Source of the DNA: Gordius sp. MW1
Taxonomy: Eukaryota > Nematomorpha > Gordioida > Gordea > Gordiidae
Direction of reading: 5' to 3'
Assembly: GCA_964036665.1 (NCBI GenBank)
Contig: OZ038531.1
Span: 6,634,168 to 6,698,167, forward strand
DNA: 64,000 bases
Within the stretch, counting starts at the first letter, position 1. Each line of letters starts with the position of its first letter. Under the pieces are notes generated by a model. That model did no database searches. It worked only from the letters and a program-made list of their open reading frames with translations, and was not told the origin of the DNA. The translations under genes and the position numbers were made by a program. Positions 12,586-23,302 of this stretch are shown here, one piece after another.

Positions 12586-13089
12586 GGTGGAAAGTAGCCA
12601 GCCTAATTTTACTTTGTCCCTTCAATATGAATGATTATGAGTTGTTATAAGTGTTTTGTATGACATGGTATTTACATAGCAACAACTACTTCCTGTATTT
12701 TTATGAGAAAGTTTTTAACTCGATAATAAATACTTTATTGTTTATATATTGAGACAATACAAAACGGGCCTATTATAATTTTTAATAAGATTTAAAATCA
12801 ACAAAACTATGTGATTTTTATTTTATAGAATTAACAGTGCATGGTAGAGTTTCCTTTTAGAAATTGCCATGATTATATGCAGCTACAAGTGTAATAGTGA
12901 AAGTTACACGGCGGGTCGCTTGTTGGAAGAAATAAAACTCTTTTAAGTCGGATGATTCTTTAACATGATTAATATTGAACATTTTTTGCACATAAATAAA
13001 TAATCGTTTTAATATCGACAAAAAATTTGCATTTAAAAAGCAGCAAATGTAAGAGTTTTTTTGGGATCCCTCGTGCTTTGCAATAGTGG

Positions 13090-13238
13090 CATGGGCGTAC
13101 CCAGGTTTTGAATTAGGGGGGGGGGGGGGCAAAACGTTTAAAAGTTCATTTAGAGGGGGGCAAAACATAAATTTTTTTTAATTTTTTAATGTTTTTGCAT
13201 TGAAAATTTTTTTTTCTCGTAAATAGGGGGGGGGGGGG
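13090..13238. mobile_element. MITE lacking its right terminal repeat but flanked by a perfect 8-bp duplication
   Basis: The left end CATGGGCGTACCCAGG is followed by the usual AAACGTTTAAAAGTTC and A/T core, then a G-run (AAATAGGGGG...). The expected GGCTACGCCCATG end is absent. Even so, AATAGTGG occurs exactly on both sides (13082-13089 and 13239-13246). Confidence 0.7.
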
Positions 13239-13246
13239 AATAGTGG

Positions 13247-13336
13247 GCTGGGTTCGAGCCTATAATTTAATTTTAACTGGCCCAGGCCGTGCACTGGGGG
13301 GCCAATTAAGCCTCAAAGGCGCGTGCATGTCTCTAG
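13247..13336. mobile_element. Remnant of a GC-ended hAT-like element
   Basis: The sequence ending GGCGCGTGCATGTCTCTAG reads TAGAGACATGCACGCGCC on the other strand, similar to the TAGAGATCTGCACGGGC end of the element at 8046. It abuts the MITE's right duplication and no second end is visible. Confidence 0.4.
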
Positions 13337-14204
13337 TTAAAACAATTGCCCTGGTTAGCATATTCCGAATTTATGTATAAAATTTCAATTAATTTTTGTT
13401 AAATCAAAATTTGACCCAATTCAACCTGTCCTTTCCTCCGGGCAGTCCTGCCTACTCCACTGTTGTATATAATCTTAATAAACCTTTGTTTAATAGTATT
13501 ATATACCTAAATTTTTGAAACGCTCCCCCACCCCTCTTTAGGCCATCCGGCCTACGACACTTTATTCAAACTATGGCGAACTTAATAAACCGAAATGACC
13601 TTAGATGTTATGGGCACCTACCAAGGAGGGGAAGGATTTATATCTATTAGTAATGGATATGAGGTGCTAGACGTTTAAAGAAACTTGCTGCTGCTTAAAT
13701 AATGCCTTTACATGTAATAATTTATAATTTTATATTAATGCAGCATTTTATAAATTAAATTCTAAAAATTTGTTGGGCGTAAAACATCGAGCACATCGCA
13801 TATTTATTCTAATTCAAATTGAACTTAAGCAAGGGAAATCATATAATTCAAAAAATTTTCAATGTTTAAATTTTGATTCTGGGCTTAGTGTACGGCCTTA
13901 AATGTATATTTATGGTGTGCAGAATTGTTTAAGCTTATTTAAAAACAGACTTATGAGTTAAATCTTTTACAGAACAAAAAGAGGGAATGAGATCTAAATT
14001 TTTGAATTCAACCATGTATATTCATAATTATATCATTGTCTAATCATGCTCAAAGTTTTCAATTAGTTTTTGAGGCTAATAATTAAGTCTACCTTTAATA
14101 TACCGCAATTTATTTCCACTTGGGTCGGGTTGAATTTGAAAAGTCTTGAAACGCTATCGTGTGGATTTGGGTAAATGTCGTATCACTCGATACGTGGATA
14201 TTCC

Positions 14205-15700
14205 CCATTTCCCCCAACCCCTTGTAAAACAGTGTATCTCATTCGATTAATTTCAAAAGTTCATTTATTGTTAGATTTCTTAACATTGTCGGGTCTTTTG
14301 ATCTAACATCTGCCTATCAGAGGCATACTCACTGAGTAACCCCTTTTCCTGTAACCTTAAGTTCATTTGTGATACTTTTACTTTCTATTTGATTTCAGTA
14401 CGTGTGTTAATTTACCCCCCCCCCCCCCCCCCGCGCTTATACGTGTTTGTTATTTATTTCCCACATATATGTATTACCATTGATCAACTTGAATACGCAT
14501 CATTGAACTTGATAACGCGTTTCGATTCATTCCTAATTATTATATTTTCCGTCTTAAGATATACAATCAAAATGTAGCTCCTGATTCTCCCTTCTAACCA
14601 CTCCCTTTGGGGGAGGGGACAAGGTTTATCCCTTTACGGCCCAATATAGTCCATCCTTTTACGGCCCGATATATCCCTCTATCTTTCCTCTCAATTCGCC
14701 TAAATATTTATTCCTATTCCTCATATCTTAAATCCCATCCTGAACAAATATAAAGATTTCATGATCATGTTTTAAAAAAAGAATAATGGTGTCAGGTTCT
14801 TATTTAAAAACAGAAAAATGGTATCGTATCCGAAGATACTCTAGATCAGTGGTTCTTAACCTTTTTATACACGCGGCCCCCAAATATTTTATAATTTGTT
14901 TGCGGCCCTCCATTTTTTCCATAAGAATTTATATTTGTTATATTATCTATATTATATTGATTTTCTATTATTTTTTCATTTTATTATATAATAAACATAA
15001 AACACAACTTTATTATTTCATTAAATAGAAAATGAAATAATAATAACATAAAAACTTCATAATTAAACATAAAAACAATGTTTAAAATAAAAAATATATG
15101 CATTCGGAAATTTATTTAATAAGATTTCTGCTGCTGAACATCTTCAGCCAATTTGTTAATTCTTGGTTCAATTGATTGTAATGCTCTCCTCATGCAGAAT
15201 CTAGTCAATCGATTGCGTTTTTTACTAGCCCCCGGCAAACTTCTCGCGACCCCCAGGTTAAGAATCACTGCTCTAGATACTCATACATGTACCCCCAACC
15301 CCTGTAAAACAGTGTATCTCATTCGATTAATTACAAAGGTTTATTATTGTTAGATTACTTAACATTGTCGGATCTTTTGATCTTATATCTTATATATTAT
15401 ACGAGAAGTACATCTGCCTATCAGAGGCATACTCACTGAGCAACCCCTTTTCCTGTAACCTTACTTTTACTTTCTATTTAATTCAGTACGTGTGTTACTT
15501 CTCCCCCCCCCCCCCCCCCACACGCGCTTACATGTATTTATTATTTCTTCTCATTTATCAACTTGATACGCATAATTGAAATTGATAACGCGTTTCGATT
15601 CTTTCATAATAATTATTTTTTCCGTCTTAGTATATACAATAAAAATATAGCTCCTGATTCTCCCTTCTAACTACTCCCTTTGGGGAGGACAACCTGTAAA
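14205..15700. repeat. Direct duplication of about 450 bp with a MITE at the junction
   Basis: 14205-14650 and 15288-15700 align directly, offset about 1080 bp. Shared blocks include ACAGTGTATCTCATTCG, TATCAGAGGCATACTCACTG, a long C-run and CTCCTGATTCTCCCTTCTAA. Copy 2 carries an insertion (CTTATATATTATACGAG region) and smaller gaps. The hAT MITE at 14847-15270 lies between the copies. No gene is seen in either copy. Confidence 0.8.
14847..15270. mobile_element. hAT MITE with CAGTGGTTCTTAACC ends
   Basis: The left end CAGTGGTTCTTAACC and right end GGTTAAGAATCACTG are near-perfect terminal inverted repeats of a motif widely seen in animal hAT elements. Exact 8-bp duplications CTCTAGAT flank it (14839-14846, 15271-15278). 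Subterminal GCGGCCCCC / CGCGACCCCC blocks and an AT-rich core; non-autonomous. Confidence 0.92.
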
Positions 15701-16009
15701 GCGGTAGATTCATCTTAATTTAAATGCCTTATGATCGCCCCAATATATCCAAATATCTTCCCTCAATTATTAAAATAGATTCCTTCAAATTCTTGATTTA
15801 TATCCTTTAGGGATGTGATAGTTACCAAAGGGACTTTGCACACCTCTCTTTCCCTATTAATTTAACTATTTTCAATGACTATCTCCTACTGAATGCAATT
15901 TGTCCCAATAGTGATATCGAATAGACGACTGAATGAATTAAAAAACGACGAGTTTTATGCATTGCATAAATAAATGACAAATGGCCATGTAACTTTATCA
16001 CTTCTGTGC

Positions 16010-16065
16010 AAATCGTAATATAGGCAAATCGTAATATAGCCAAATCGTAATAGGCAAATCGTAAT
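16010..16065. repeat. Short tandem repeat GCAAATCGTAATATA
   Basis: Four copies of a 12-16-bp unit (GCAAATCGTAATATA and shortened forms). The minus-strand open frame through it (15879-16073) shows the repeated peptide only and is not supported as a gene. Confidence 0.7.
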
Positions 16066-16430
16066 ATGTGCATTATATCCGAAATTTAATTTTAACGTAT
16101 TCTCCGGCCATGGCTACACCTACCATTTATTTTAGTAAGCGCAACCTTTTGAAAAATGCGTTTCTTATAAATACCATCACGAACACGTTCGGTAATTTGT
16201 TTGTTTACATGTAAAGAATAGCCATTTGTAAAACAACATGAATGACAAATGTAAAAAACATACAGTAAGTGTGTAATTACTTATAGTTGTTTTAATCTAA
16301 AATTTAGGTAATGTAATTATCTAAATATTGGCATTCAAATCAAAGTTTTATGTAATTAATTTTGCAAAATAATTTATGCAATTTTTTTAAGTTTCAAGTT
16401 AAATGAATATCAAAACAATTTAAATGTCTT

Positions 16431-17150
16431 GCACTATATAATATAAAAATGAGAATTGCATATATGTCTAGGTTCTTATTTAATTTTATTAATAAAGCTA
16501 ACCTTATTCAAAATGTATAGATCATTTTAGTAAATTTCAACACAGATGGAAGAGTTTTTGCACTATATAATATAAAAATGAGAATTGTATATATGTCTAG
16601 GTTCTTATTTAACTTTATTGATAAAGCTGACCTTATTAAAAATGTATAGATCATTTTAGTAAATAACACAGATGGAAGAGTTTTTGCACTATATAATATA
16701 AAAATGATAATTGTATATATGTCTAGGTTCTTATTTAACTTTATTGATAAAGCTGACCTTATTAAAAATGTATAGATCTATTTAGTAAATTTTAACACAG
16801 ATGGAAGAGTTTTTGCACTATATAATATAAAAATGAGAATTGTATATATGTCTAGGTTCTTATTTAACTTTATTGATAAAGCTGACCTTACTAAAAATGT
16901 ATAGATCATTTTAGTAAATTTTAACACAGATTTAAGAGTTTTTGCACTATATAATATAAAAATGATAATTGTATATATGTCTAGGTTTTTATTTAACCTT
17001 ATTGATAAAGCTGACCTTATTAAAAATGTACAGATAATTTTAGTAAATTCTAACACAGATGGAAAAGTTTTTGCACTATATAATATAAAAATGAGAATTG
17101 TATATATGTCTAGGTTCTTATTTAACTTTATTGATAAATCTGACCTTTAA
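16431..17150. repeat. Tandem array, about 129-bp unit, 5.6 copies
   Basis: Units start GCACTATATAATATAAAAATG at 16431, 16560, 16686, 16815, 16944 and 17073 (spacing 126-129 bp) and contain ATATATGTCTAGGTTCTTATTT, GCTGACCTTATTAAAAATG and AACACAGATGGAAGAG. A partial extra unit (CACAGGTGGAAGAG) lies at 17268-17290. Open frames on both strands here are by-products of the repeat. Because the spacing is near 3 x 43, frames stay open across units. Confidence 0.95.
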
Positions 17151-17663
17151 TAAATGCAATAATAAATTGATAAAAGTCTAATAAATTAGTATAAAATGCA
17201 TCTTTTATTAACCATAAATTATAATATCAAAATGTATACATCATTTTAATAAATTTGGGAATTTTAACACAGGTGGAAGAGTTTTTTGCACTTCAATAGG
17301 TTTGCTTTTCTGCTTAAAGATTAAACCTAAAAAAATTGTATAATATAATTAATATATATTAATTTACTAGTGTCCTTTTCAATCTACCATTGCCTTTCCT
17401 AAACTTTGGAGGCAATTTAATAGACTCAAATCTATTTTCAATACCTAAAAAGTTTACAGCAGTTTAAATTTAATTACTTTTTGGAAAAGGCTGTTGAGAA
17501 TCACTAACATCTTAATTATTAGTAACTATGTTGGATAGCCTCTTAATTATGAAATTAACAATAAAACTTAAGTTACTTGCAGCCGAAAATGTCAGGGACT
17601 CTAAGTTCTAATATATTAGCTTCGAAATGTTCAATACCAATGAAATACATATCAAACAACTTA

Positions 17664-17996
17664 TCATCCATCTAACATGCTATGGAATTTAATTCTGAAG
17701 TTATCGTCTGGAATTTTTTGTATCACATTGTCAATTTGAATGATAACCTCATTTTCAAACTCGACATTAATTGGCCCAGATTTTACCCATCTCTCTGGGC
17801 ATAATTTAGTGTCAAAGTATTCAATGTTGTTAAATTTCCTTGCCTTAAAGAGGTGACAACAATGCAACAATATGCTGCTTTGAAAGCCACATGAGCATGT
17901 GGTTTCTGTGATATTAAATTGCTCCCCATTAACTAGAAAACTATTATCTGATTTGTGTGAGAAATCCAAACATTTTGATATGTTGATTTGTTCCAA
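17664..17996 (-). pseudogene. SWIM zinc-finger remnant of MULE transposase
   Basis: A 110-codon frame with CSCGFQSS...HCCHLFKARK, fitting the SWIM pattern C-x-C-x(n)-C-x-H, followed by a PERWVKSG-like segment. A SWIM finger followed by an RW motif is typical of the C-terminal part of MULE-type transposases and ZSWIM/FAR1-type proteins derived from them. It lies between the terminal repeats of the 16110-18203 element. The catalytic domain upstream is not present as an open frame, so this is probably the surviving 3' exon of a dead transposase. A domesticated ZSWIM-like host gene is less likely given its position inside the element. Confidence 0.6.
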
Positions 17997-18244
17997 AACA
18001 ATTTTAAAAGCATATTTTGTTAGCTTTTCCCTAAATTTGTATTCACATAAGTTTACAGAAAATAAGACAGTCTTGAATTGCGCTATTTAATTGTAAACAA
18101 CGACATCATAATACCGATCATTTGTTGATTGGAAAATGGTAATTATAAGAAACGCATTTTTCGAAAGGTTGCGCTTACTAAAATAAATGGTAGGTGTAGC
18201 CATCGCCTATTCTCCCGCATTTTAGACAAATCCTAACTGAAATC

Positions 18245-18457
18245 TTTTCCACTCTTCCGTCTGAAATTTTAAATTGTTCATTTCCAATTCAAGAACTAAT
18301 CCAGCAATGTATTCTCAGGGCCTCAATGTTAGGGCAGAAAGTAATATCTAACATAAGATTTAAATTTATTATAATTTTTCAGGCCAGCTGGACTCTTCTC
18401 TACAGGATGCCTTGCTCCTGGTCGATGCCACCAACCAAATGCTAGAGGATGGTGAAG
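18245..18457 (+). CDS. Candidate two-exon host coding segment, unassigned
   Basis: Exon A, open from 18245, ends at 18340 before GTAATA. Exon B, in the same frame if the acceptor CCAG|CTGG is used, runs 18388-18457 and ends before GTAAAT. The intron would be 47 nt, or 42 nt with the acceptor TTTCAG at 18382, which changes the frame. The joined peptide includes PIQELIQQCILRASML and LQDALLLVDATNQMLE. This is non-repetitive, amphipathic, helix-like sequence unlike the surrounding AT-rich DNA. I do not recognise the family. It lies 4.8 kb upstream of the BEACH exons on the same strand and could belong to that gene or to another. Confidence 0.4.
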
Positions 18458-18899
18458 GTAAATAATTTTAAAACCTATATAATATTTCACAGTTGCATCG
18501 CCAGTGTATATCCGGTCTCAAAGGGGGGGGGCCTGATTTTGTATTACTCTTCATATCTATATATGAAGAGTTATGAGTTTTTATATAAGATATCAATTTG
18601 TCAAAATGGTACTAATTTTTTATTTAAAAACCCAGAACACAAGTTAGGTGAGTAACTTAAGGTAGATAGCATTAATATAACTTATATACTAGGTGACTCA
18701 AAGGTATAAAGTTGCTAATTAATAAATTTTATTTCCTAGCTAAGACTCAACAAAAGGATAAAGTTTAATAATATCATCATATTTTAACCTAATGAATTTA
18801 TTGAAATCTTATATAAAATAACGTTAAAATAATGACAAAAATGCGAGAGTAAACTTTTAAACTATTATTATTATTTATAATTTGCTAAATTGACTCAAT

Positions 18900-19502
18900 A
18901 ATTAAAAACAAAAATTCAGACGAGATCTCGCTGATAAAATCTCGTCTCGTCTCGAGGTCAATATTCTCGTCTCGATCTCGACTCAATTTTTCAAATTCTC
19001 GTCTCGTCTCGGTTTTTCGAGACGAGACCGAGATTTTTCTCGGTTTTTCCGCATCACTACTAATTACTATTCCATTAGAACTCATTCTAAACCTAAAATA
19101 TTATAATATTTAATAATGCTATGGATAATATGCGATAAATATATTATAAAATTATTCACATACCCTAAGGGTCAACCATACTTAGGTAAATGATTTCCAA
19201 ATTTTAAAATTTGTTGCAAAAATATTTAATATTTACTACATTTATGAATTTTTGTATATTTCATACATATTAATTAACACTTAATACCTCAAAAATAAAT
19301 CATGAAAATAAAAATACTCGATAATTTACTAAAATCTAACTATCAATAAAAGTCGAGATCTCGCCGAAAATATCTCGTATCGTCTCCTCTCGACATCAAA
19401 AATCTCGTCCCGATCTCGGGTCAGTTTTTCAAATTCTCGTCTCGTTTCCATTTTTCGAGACGAGACGAGGCCGAGATTTTTCTCGGTTTTTCCGCATCAC
19501 TA
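18900..19502. repeat. Paired CTCGTCTCG-rich transposon ends
   Basis: 18908-19058 and 19351-19502 are direct copies of a block rich in CTCGTCTCGTCTC / CGAGACGAGAC. Both end CTCGGTTTTTCCGCATCACTA; read from the other strand that is TAGTGATGCGG, the style of a hAT terminus. No matching opposite end was found. Each block is internally self-complementary. Confidence 0.6.
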
Positions 19503-20121
19503 ATCTATAGTAATTAAATGCCTAACCTCTCTTTCTAATAAGCTATATTATACATACACGAAACGTTTATTAGGCAGCCGGTTATAACATAATAGCTTAT
19601 GCATTTCAATTTATTTCTAGCTTTAGTTATCTAAATCTATGGCGATCAGTTTAACCTCTCTTTATATAAATTTCTAATTAGCTATATTATATATACCCGA
19701 GTAGTTCATTAAGCAATCGGTTGTAACATAATAGCTCATGCATTTCAATATATTTCTATGTATAACCTCCTTTATTATATAATTTAAATAGGCTATAAAT
19801 AATATATATAAACACGCATGCTTAATTAAAAGACATGCTTTAATGTATTTTATTTATCATATCACGATTACTTATGCAGTTTGGTTATATAAAAGCCTTA
19901 ACTTAGTTTATTATATAATCGTATACAAAATAGTAGCTTATGCATTTTAATACTTTTATAACTACATACATTTTATTCTAATTCAACACCAACATGTTAG
20001 ATATTAGAGTTAGTGATTTATTTGTTAATATGTATTTATTTATAAAATAGTATTATACATTTTGATATAACTTATTTTGTTTTAATTAACAATTAGAGCA
20101 TCTTTTTATTAAGTAGTTTAA
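19503..20121. other. AT-rich spacer with a local repeat, no gene
   Basis: A 120-130-bp motif (CCTCTCTTT..TAATAGCTCATGCATTTCAAT) occurs at least twice between about 19530 and 19760. No coding or RNA feature is supported. Confidence 0.45.
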
Positions 20122-23090
20122 TTTTTTTTTTTTCTGAAGCAATTGTTTATTTTATTATGCAAGATTTACATTAAATGAAACTAAAAACAACATAAAAATC
20201 ATAGAGGTAAACATTCAAAAATTGCCATAGCGTTGTAATGGCAAATAATCATTCCGATTTTCTGTTTTATAAAAAAAGTTTCCCTTTTGTCAAGGGTATT
20301 GGCAGCTATGCGGCGTCCCAATTCCTTCAGGAGGGCTTGGGTTTTAGGACCTATTGTAGTGAGGGTAGTGGTCACTATGGGGGAGAAAAGGAGTGAGGAA
20401 TTAAGTTCTGCGTATTTAGCGGATTTTAATCTTTCAGAATCAACAAGGGGGTCTTTGTTTTGGTTTGAGGGAGCAAAGGCATCCGGACAAGTGTAGTCCC
20501 AAGCTAGGCATAGCCCTTTTGCCCATGGGATGAGGGTCTGTCCATCAGGTCTCTTCTTGTCGCTAAGGCAAAGACCATTAGGCTCCAATTGGGAAGGAAA
20601 GCCCGCCTTTTTGAATGTCTTCTGTAGAAGAGCGTTAACGGATGTGTGCCGTAGAAATCTGGCCTTATTAAATTTGCAATGCAGGCCGTGGTGACCTTTT
20701 GTACCAACGGATGAGCCACATAAGTTGCATTGATGAGAGGCAACTATATCGCATCCTAGGCGGAGCCCTGTTGCAATCCTGAACTCGTTGTTGGAGAGTT
20801 GAAGGTCATGAGTCCGACTTGGGATGGCCTCCAACCACTCGTGGCCGGACCTTGATGCGAAACTTCTTAAAGCTGGTAACTCCTCCAACGATGCGCCCGA
20901 TATAAGAGTTTTAAGGGCATGGTCGTAGAGAGGAGTGTTCCAACTCTTTTGAGAGTTTATGGTAGGGAATGGAGTGTTAGGGTCGGACAAAGTACTCCAC
21001 ATGTCGAGGGCGATTTGGGTGAAAGGATCTGGTTGATCGATTAGTATGTCGATGATTGGTTTGGCTGAAAGTCGACTCGAGATGAAGGCCGACAAAGCTA
21101 CAAGAGAGGATGATCTCAGGCCCAAACCACCATATTTTGTGGGGAGACACGCTTGTTTCCATTGAGACCCAGTAAAAGAAAGGTTTGTGATTTCCTCGAC
21201 AACGTCTTTGAGTTTTTGGTCGAATAAAGATAGAGCACTGGGATTTAAGAATGAGGTGGATGACCTGAAGATATGATTTATCTTAGGTAAAGAATAGCAG
21301 TTTTTAATTAAAAAGAAAGCCTGGTGGGCTGGCAAGTAAGAAAGGAGGGGTTTGATTTCTACTAGTTTTTGGATTGTCTCTGTTAATAACTTGTTACAAG
21401 GGTGTGAGCCACCTATGGGAGATCCTAAGTGCGTTAGTTCGTTAGGGTGAATATGTTTGAAAGCGTCAAAGTATGGGTCTAGGCTTAAAGGGTCAGTATT
21501 GTTTTTGCAAACCTCGGTCTTGGTATGATTAAGATGGAGACCAATTTTTGAAGCTTCGACTTCAAGGTATGAAAGGGCTTCTTTGACGTCTTCTGCATTT
21601 CCTTTGATGGTACCATCGTCTAGGTACCACAAGTTGAGTGATAGATTATATTTAGAGGCTAGGTCTTCGGTCAGGGATTTTATACCTAGGCAGAATAGTA
21701 GGGGGCCTAGCGGGTCTCCTTGTTGAATGCCGTCACTCGATGCAATTATTTTGGAATTAAATTTGAGCATGGAAGTAGGAGCGTAGCATGCATTAAGGAA
21801 AATGGAGTACTCGGGAAGAAATTTGTAAGCCTCTTTTAAGAAGTGTGACCTGTAGATAGTATTAAAGGCGTTTTTGAAGTCGATCTTAGCTAGGATCGAA
21901 TGGTCGGGATGGGCGAGGGCTATGCGGACAGCGTGAGAGGCGATTTCACAACCACACTTGATTCCGAAACCTAGTTGGATGGGAGCTAATTGATCTGCAA
22001 TGTTGGTTTTTACTCGAGCAATAATTAGTTTGCAGCATAGGCGTCTAAAAATTGAACCCATGGCTATTGGACGAAGGCCACCATCTGGTTTGGTAAGTGA
22101 TATTAGGGTGGCCCCAAAAAAATAGGGAGAGATCGCGTCAGGTACTAAGCCTTTAATAACCTGGTTAAGGAAGATTGCTAGGGTGGATGTGAAGTGGCCA
22201 GACCTGTCGATGTGAGGTCTTGTTAATTCTATTAAATGTGAAGCCCGGAAACCGTCTAAACCAGAACCTACTGAGGATTTTTTAAAAGAACCGATAGCCT
22301 CGAGAATTTCATGCGATGTGAAGTCCTTGAAGGGGGAATTGATTGTAGAGGGAAATTGGGAGCAATTTCTTTCAGGGTGTTTAATTTGTAAAGATTCGAA
22401 GGTTTCTTGAGTGTCTGGGGAAATTTTGCAGTCTGAATTGGCCAGGCGAAGAGCACCCTGGATGTCGAAAAGGTTGAGTTTAGCGGAAACCCGTTTGGCT
22501 CTTTGTTGAACTGATGTAATCTTATGGATGTGTGGCTCGTAAATAATAGGGGGTGATGAAACGTCCCATTTTGCTGAGTTTTGTTTAACCCAGTTCGAAA
22601 GGGTACCTTTGTAATTTGATGGTGGTACTGAAAGGACACGGGAAGTAAATTGAAAAAGGTTGGCCCAATGGAGGGTGCTGCTTGGATCCTTAGAGAGGTT
22701 TGAGATGGCATCAGTAAGGGCAATTAGAACTTGATGTCTGGCTCCTTTAGGGATGTTTTTTAAAATCCTGTTAACAGGGGAATGAGGGATGTCTGAATAT
22801 GTATTGTTGGTGGTGGTTCCGACCTGGGAGTAGGTATTATGCGATAAATGGTTGTGAGTTGAGGTGAGTATAGCTGCTGGATGTTTTCCAGAGCCTGGGC
22901 ACCTCTGTTTTAATGGACCGTGAACGTGAATCAAATTAGAGAGGGTAATTGAAGCTAACCTGTAGCAGACTGGGCAGGTTCCGGTTTGGGTTGTGGAGTT
23001 TGTGTTGTTCATGTAGAATAATTATGGGTATTTGCTGATTGTGACTGTAAACACAATTTACAAATAGTAGCGTATTTCATTCTAGAATAT
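20122..23090 (-). mobile_element. Full-length non-LTR retrotransposon, copy 1
   Basis: A minus-strand element with a 78-nt 5' leader, one 937-codon ORF, a short 3' UTR and a 12-nt A tail (T-run 20122-20133). The 5' boundary, after TCTAGAATAT at 23090, is the same base at which homology ends in copy 2 (62594), so both are full length. The two copies differ at only five amino acids. It lies in AT-rich DNA just upstream of the first confident BEACH exon, in antisense to that gene. Confidence 0.92.
20199..23012 (-). CDS. RT plus restriction-like endonuclease polyprotein, non-LTR element
   Basis: Intact 937-residue protein. N-terminal zinc-finger-like Cys/His cluster C13-x2-C16...H29-x-H31-x6-C38. 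Reverse transcriptase about 230-520, with GGLRPIAMGS (311-320), first catalytic Asp in AKIDFKNAFN (D378), DGIQQGDPLG (427-436) and the YLDD box (463-466). C-terminal CCHC knuckle C762-x2-C765-x8-H774-x4-C779, then the nuclease motif RPDG (821-824) with D839 in AWDYTCPD, as in R2/NeSL/R4-type elements with restriction-like endonucleases. There is no APE endonuclease or RNase H. It likely carries out target-primed reverse transcription. It starts at the first ATG after a 78-nt leader. The clade within this group is not certain. Confidence 0.9.
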   Translation of the reverse strand: MNNTNSTTQTGTCPVCYRLASITLSNLIHVHGPLKQRCPGSGKHPAAILTSTHNHLSHNTYSQVGTTTNNTYSDIPHSPVNRILKNIPKGARHQVLIALTDAISNLSKDPSSTLHWANLFQFTSRVLSVPPSNYKGTLSNWVKQNSAKWDVSSPPIIYEPHIHKITSVQQRAKRVSAKLNLFDIQGALRLANSDCKISPDTQETFESLQIKHPERNCSQFPSTINSPFKDFTSHEILEAIGSFKKSSVGSGLDGFRASHLIELTRPHIDRSGHFTSTLAIFLNQVIKGLVPDAISPYFFGATLISLTKPDGGLRPIAMGSIFRRLCCKLIIARVKTNIADQLAPIQLGFGIKCGCEIASHAVRIALAHPDHSILAKIDFKNAFNTIYRSHFLKEAYKFLPEYSIFLNACYAPTSMLKFNSKIIASSDGIQQGDPLGPLLFCLGIKSLTEDLASKYNLSLNLWYLDDGTIKGNAEDVKEALSYLEVEASKIGLHLNHTKTEVCKNNTDPLSLDPYFDAFKHIHPNELTHLGSPIGGSHPCNKLLTETIQKLVEIKPLLSYLPAHQAFFLIKNCYSLPKINHIFRSSTSFLNPSALSLFDQKLKDVVEEITNLSFTGSQWKQACLPTKYGGLGLRSSSLVALSAFISSRLSAKPIIDILIDQPDPFTQIALDMWSTLSDPNTPFPTINSQKSWNTPLYDHALKTLISGASLEELPALRSFASRSGHEWLEAIPSRTHDLQLSNNEFRIATGLRLGCDIVASHQCNLCGSSVGTKGHHGLHCKFNKARFLRHTSVNALLQKTFKKAGFPSQLEPNGLCLSDKKRPDGQTLIPWAKGLCLAWDYTCPDAFAPSNQNKDPLVDSERLKSAKYAELNSSLLFSPIVTTTLTTIGPKTQALLKELGRRIAANTLDKRETFFIKQKIGMIICHYNAMAIFECLPL

Positions 23091-23302
23091 TATAATTTCA
23101 CAATTTTATAAATTTTAGTTTTCGTGTCTACTTTGGGATGTTTATTACATAATGCACTTCGGACAATGTGCACCAGATTCAACTTTATCTTTAATATCAT
23201 CTGTATTTTTAAAAGATCATCGTTGATAATGGGAGAAGACTGTAAGGTTGAAATCGACAGCCTTAAACGTCGCACAACGTTATATTGGATATATACTTTA
23301 AG

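Larger units (their letters stand above)
16110..18203. mobile_element. MULE-like DNA transposon remnant with about 60-bp terminal inverted repeats
   Basis: The left end (ATGGCTACACCTACCATT..., 16110-16173) and right end (18142-18203) are inverted repeats of about 60 bp containing TTAGTAAGCGCAACC. Inside are a six-unit tandem array and a minus-strand frame with a SWIM zinc finger of the type found at the C-terminus of MULE transposases. No DDE domain frame is left, so it is a deletion derivative. I see no certain target duplication. Confidence 0.7.

Noticed and set aside
16431..17150. Regular array that might suggest a CRISPR
   Set aside because: The whole 129-bp unit is repeated with no variable spacers; it is a eukaryotic tandem repeat inside a transposon.
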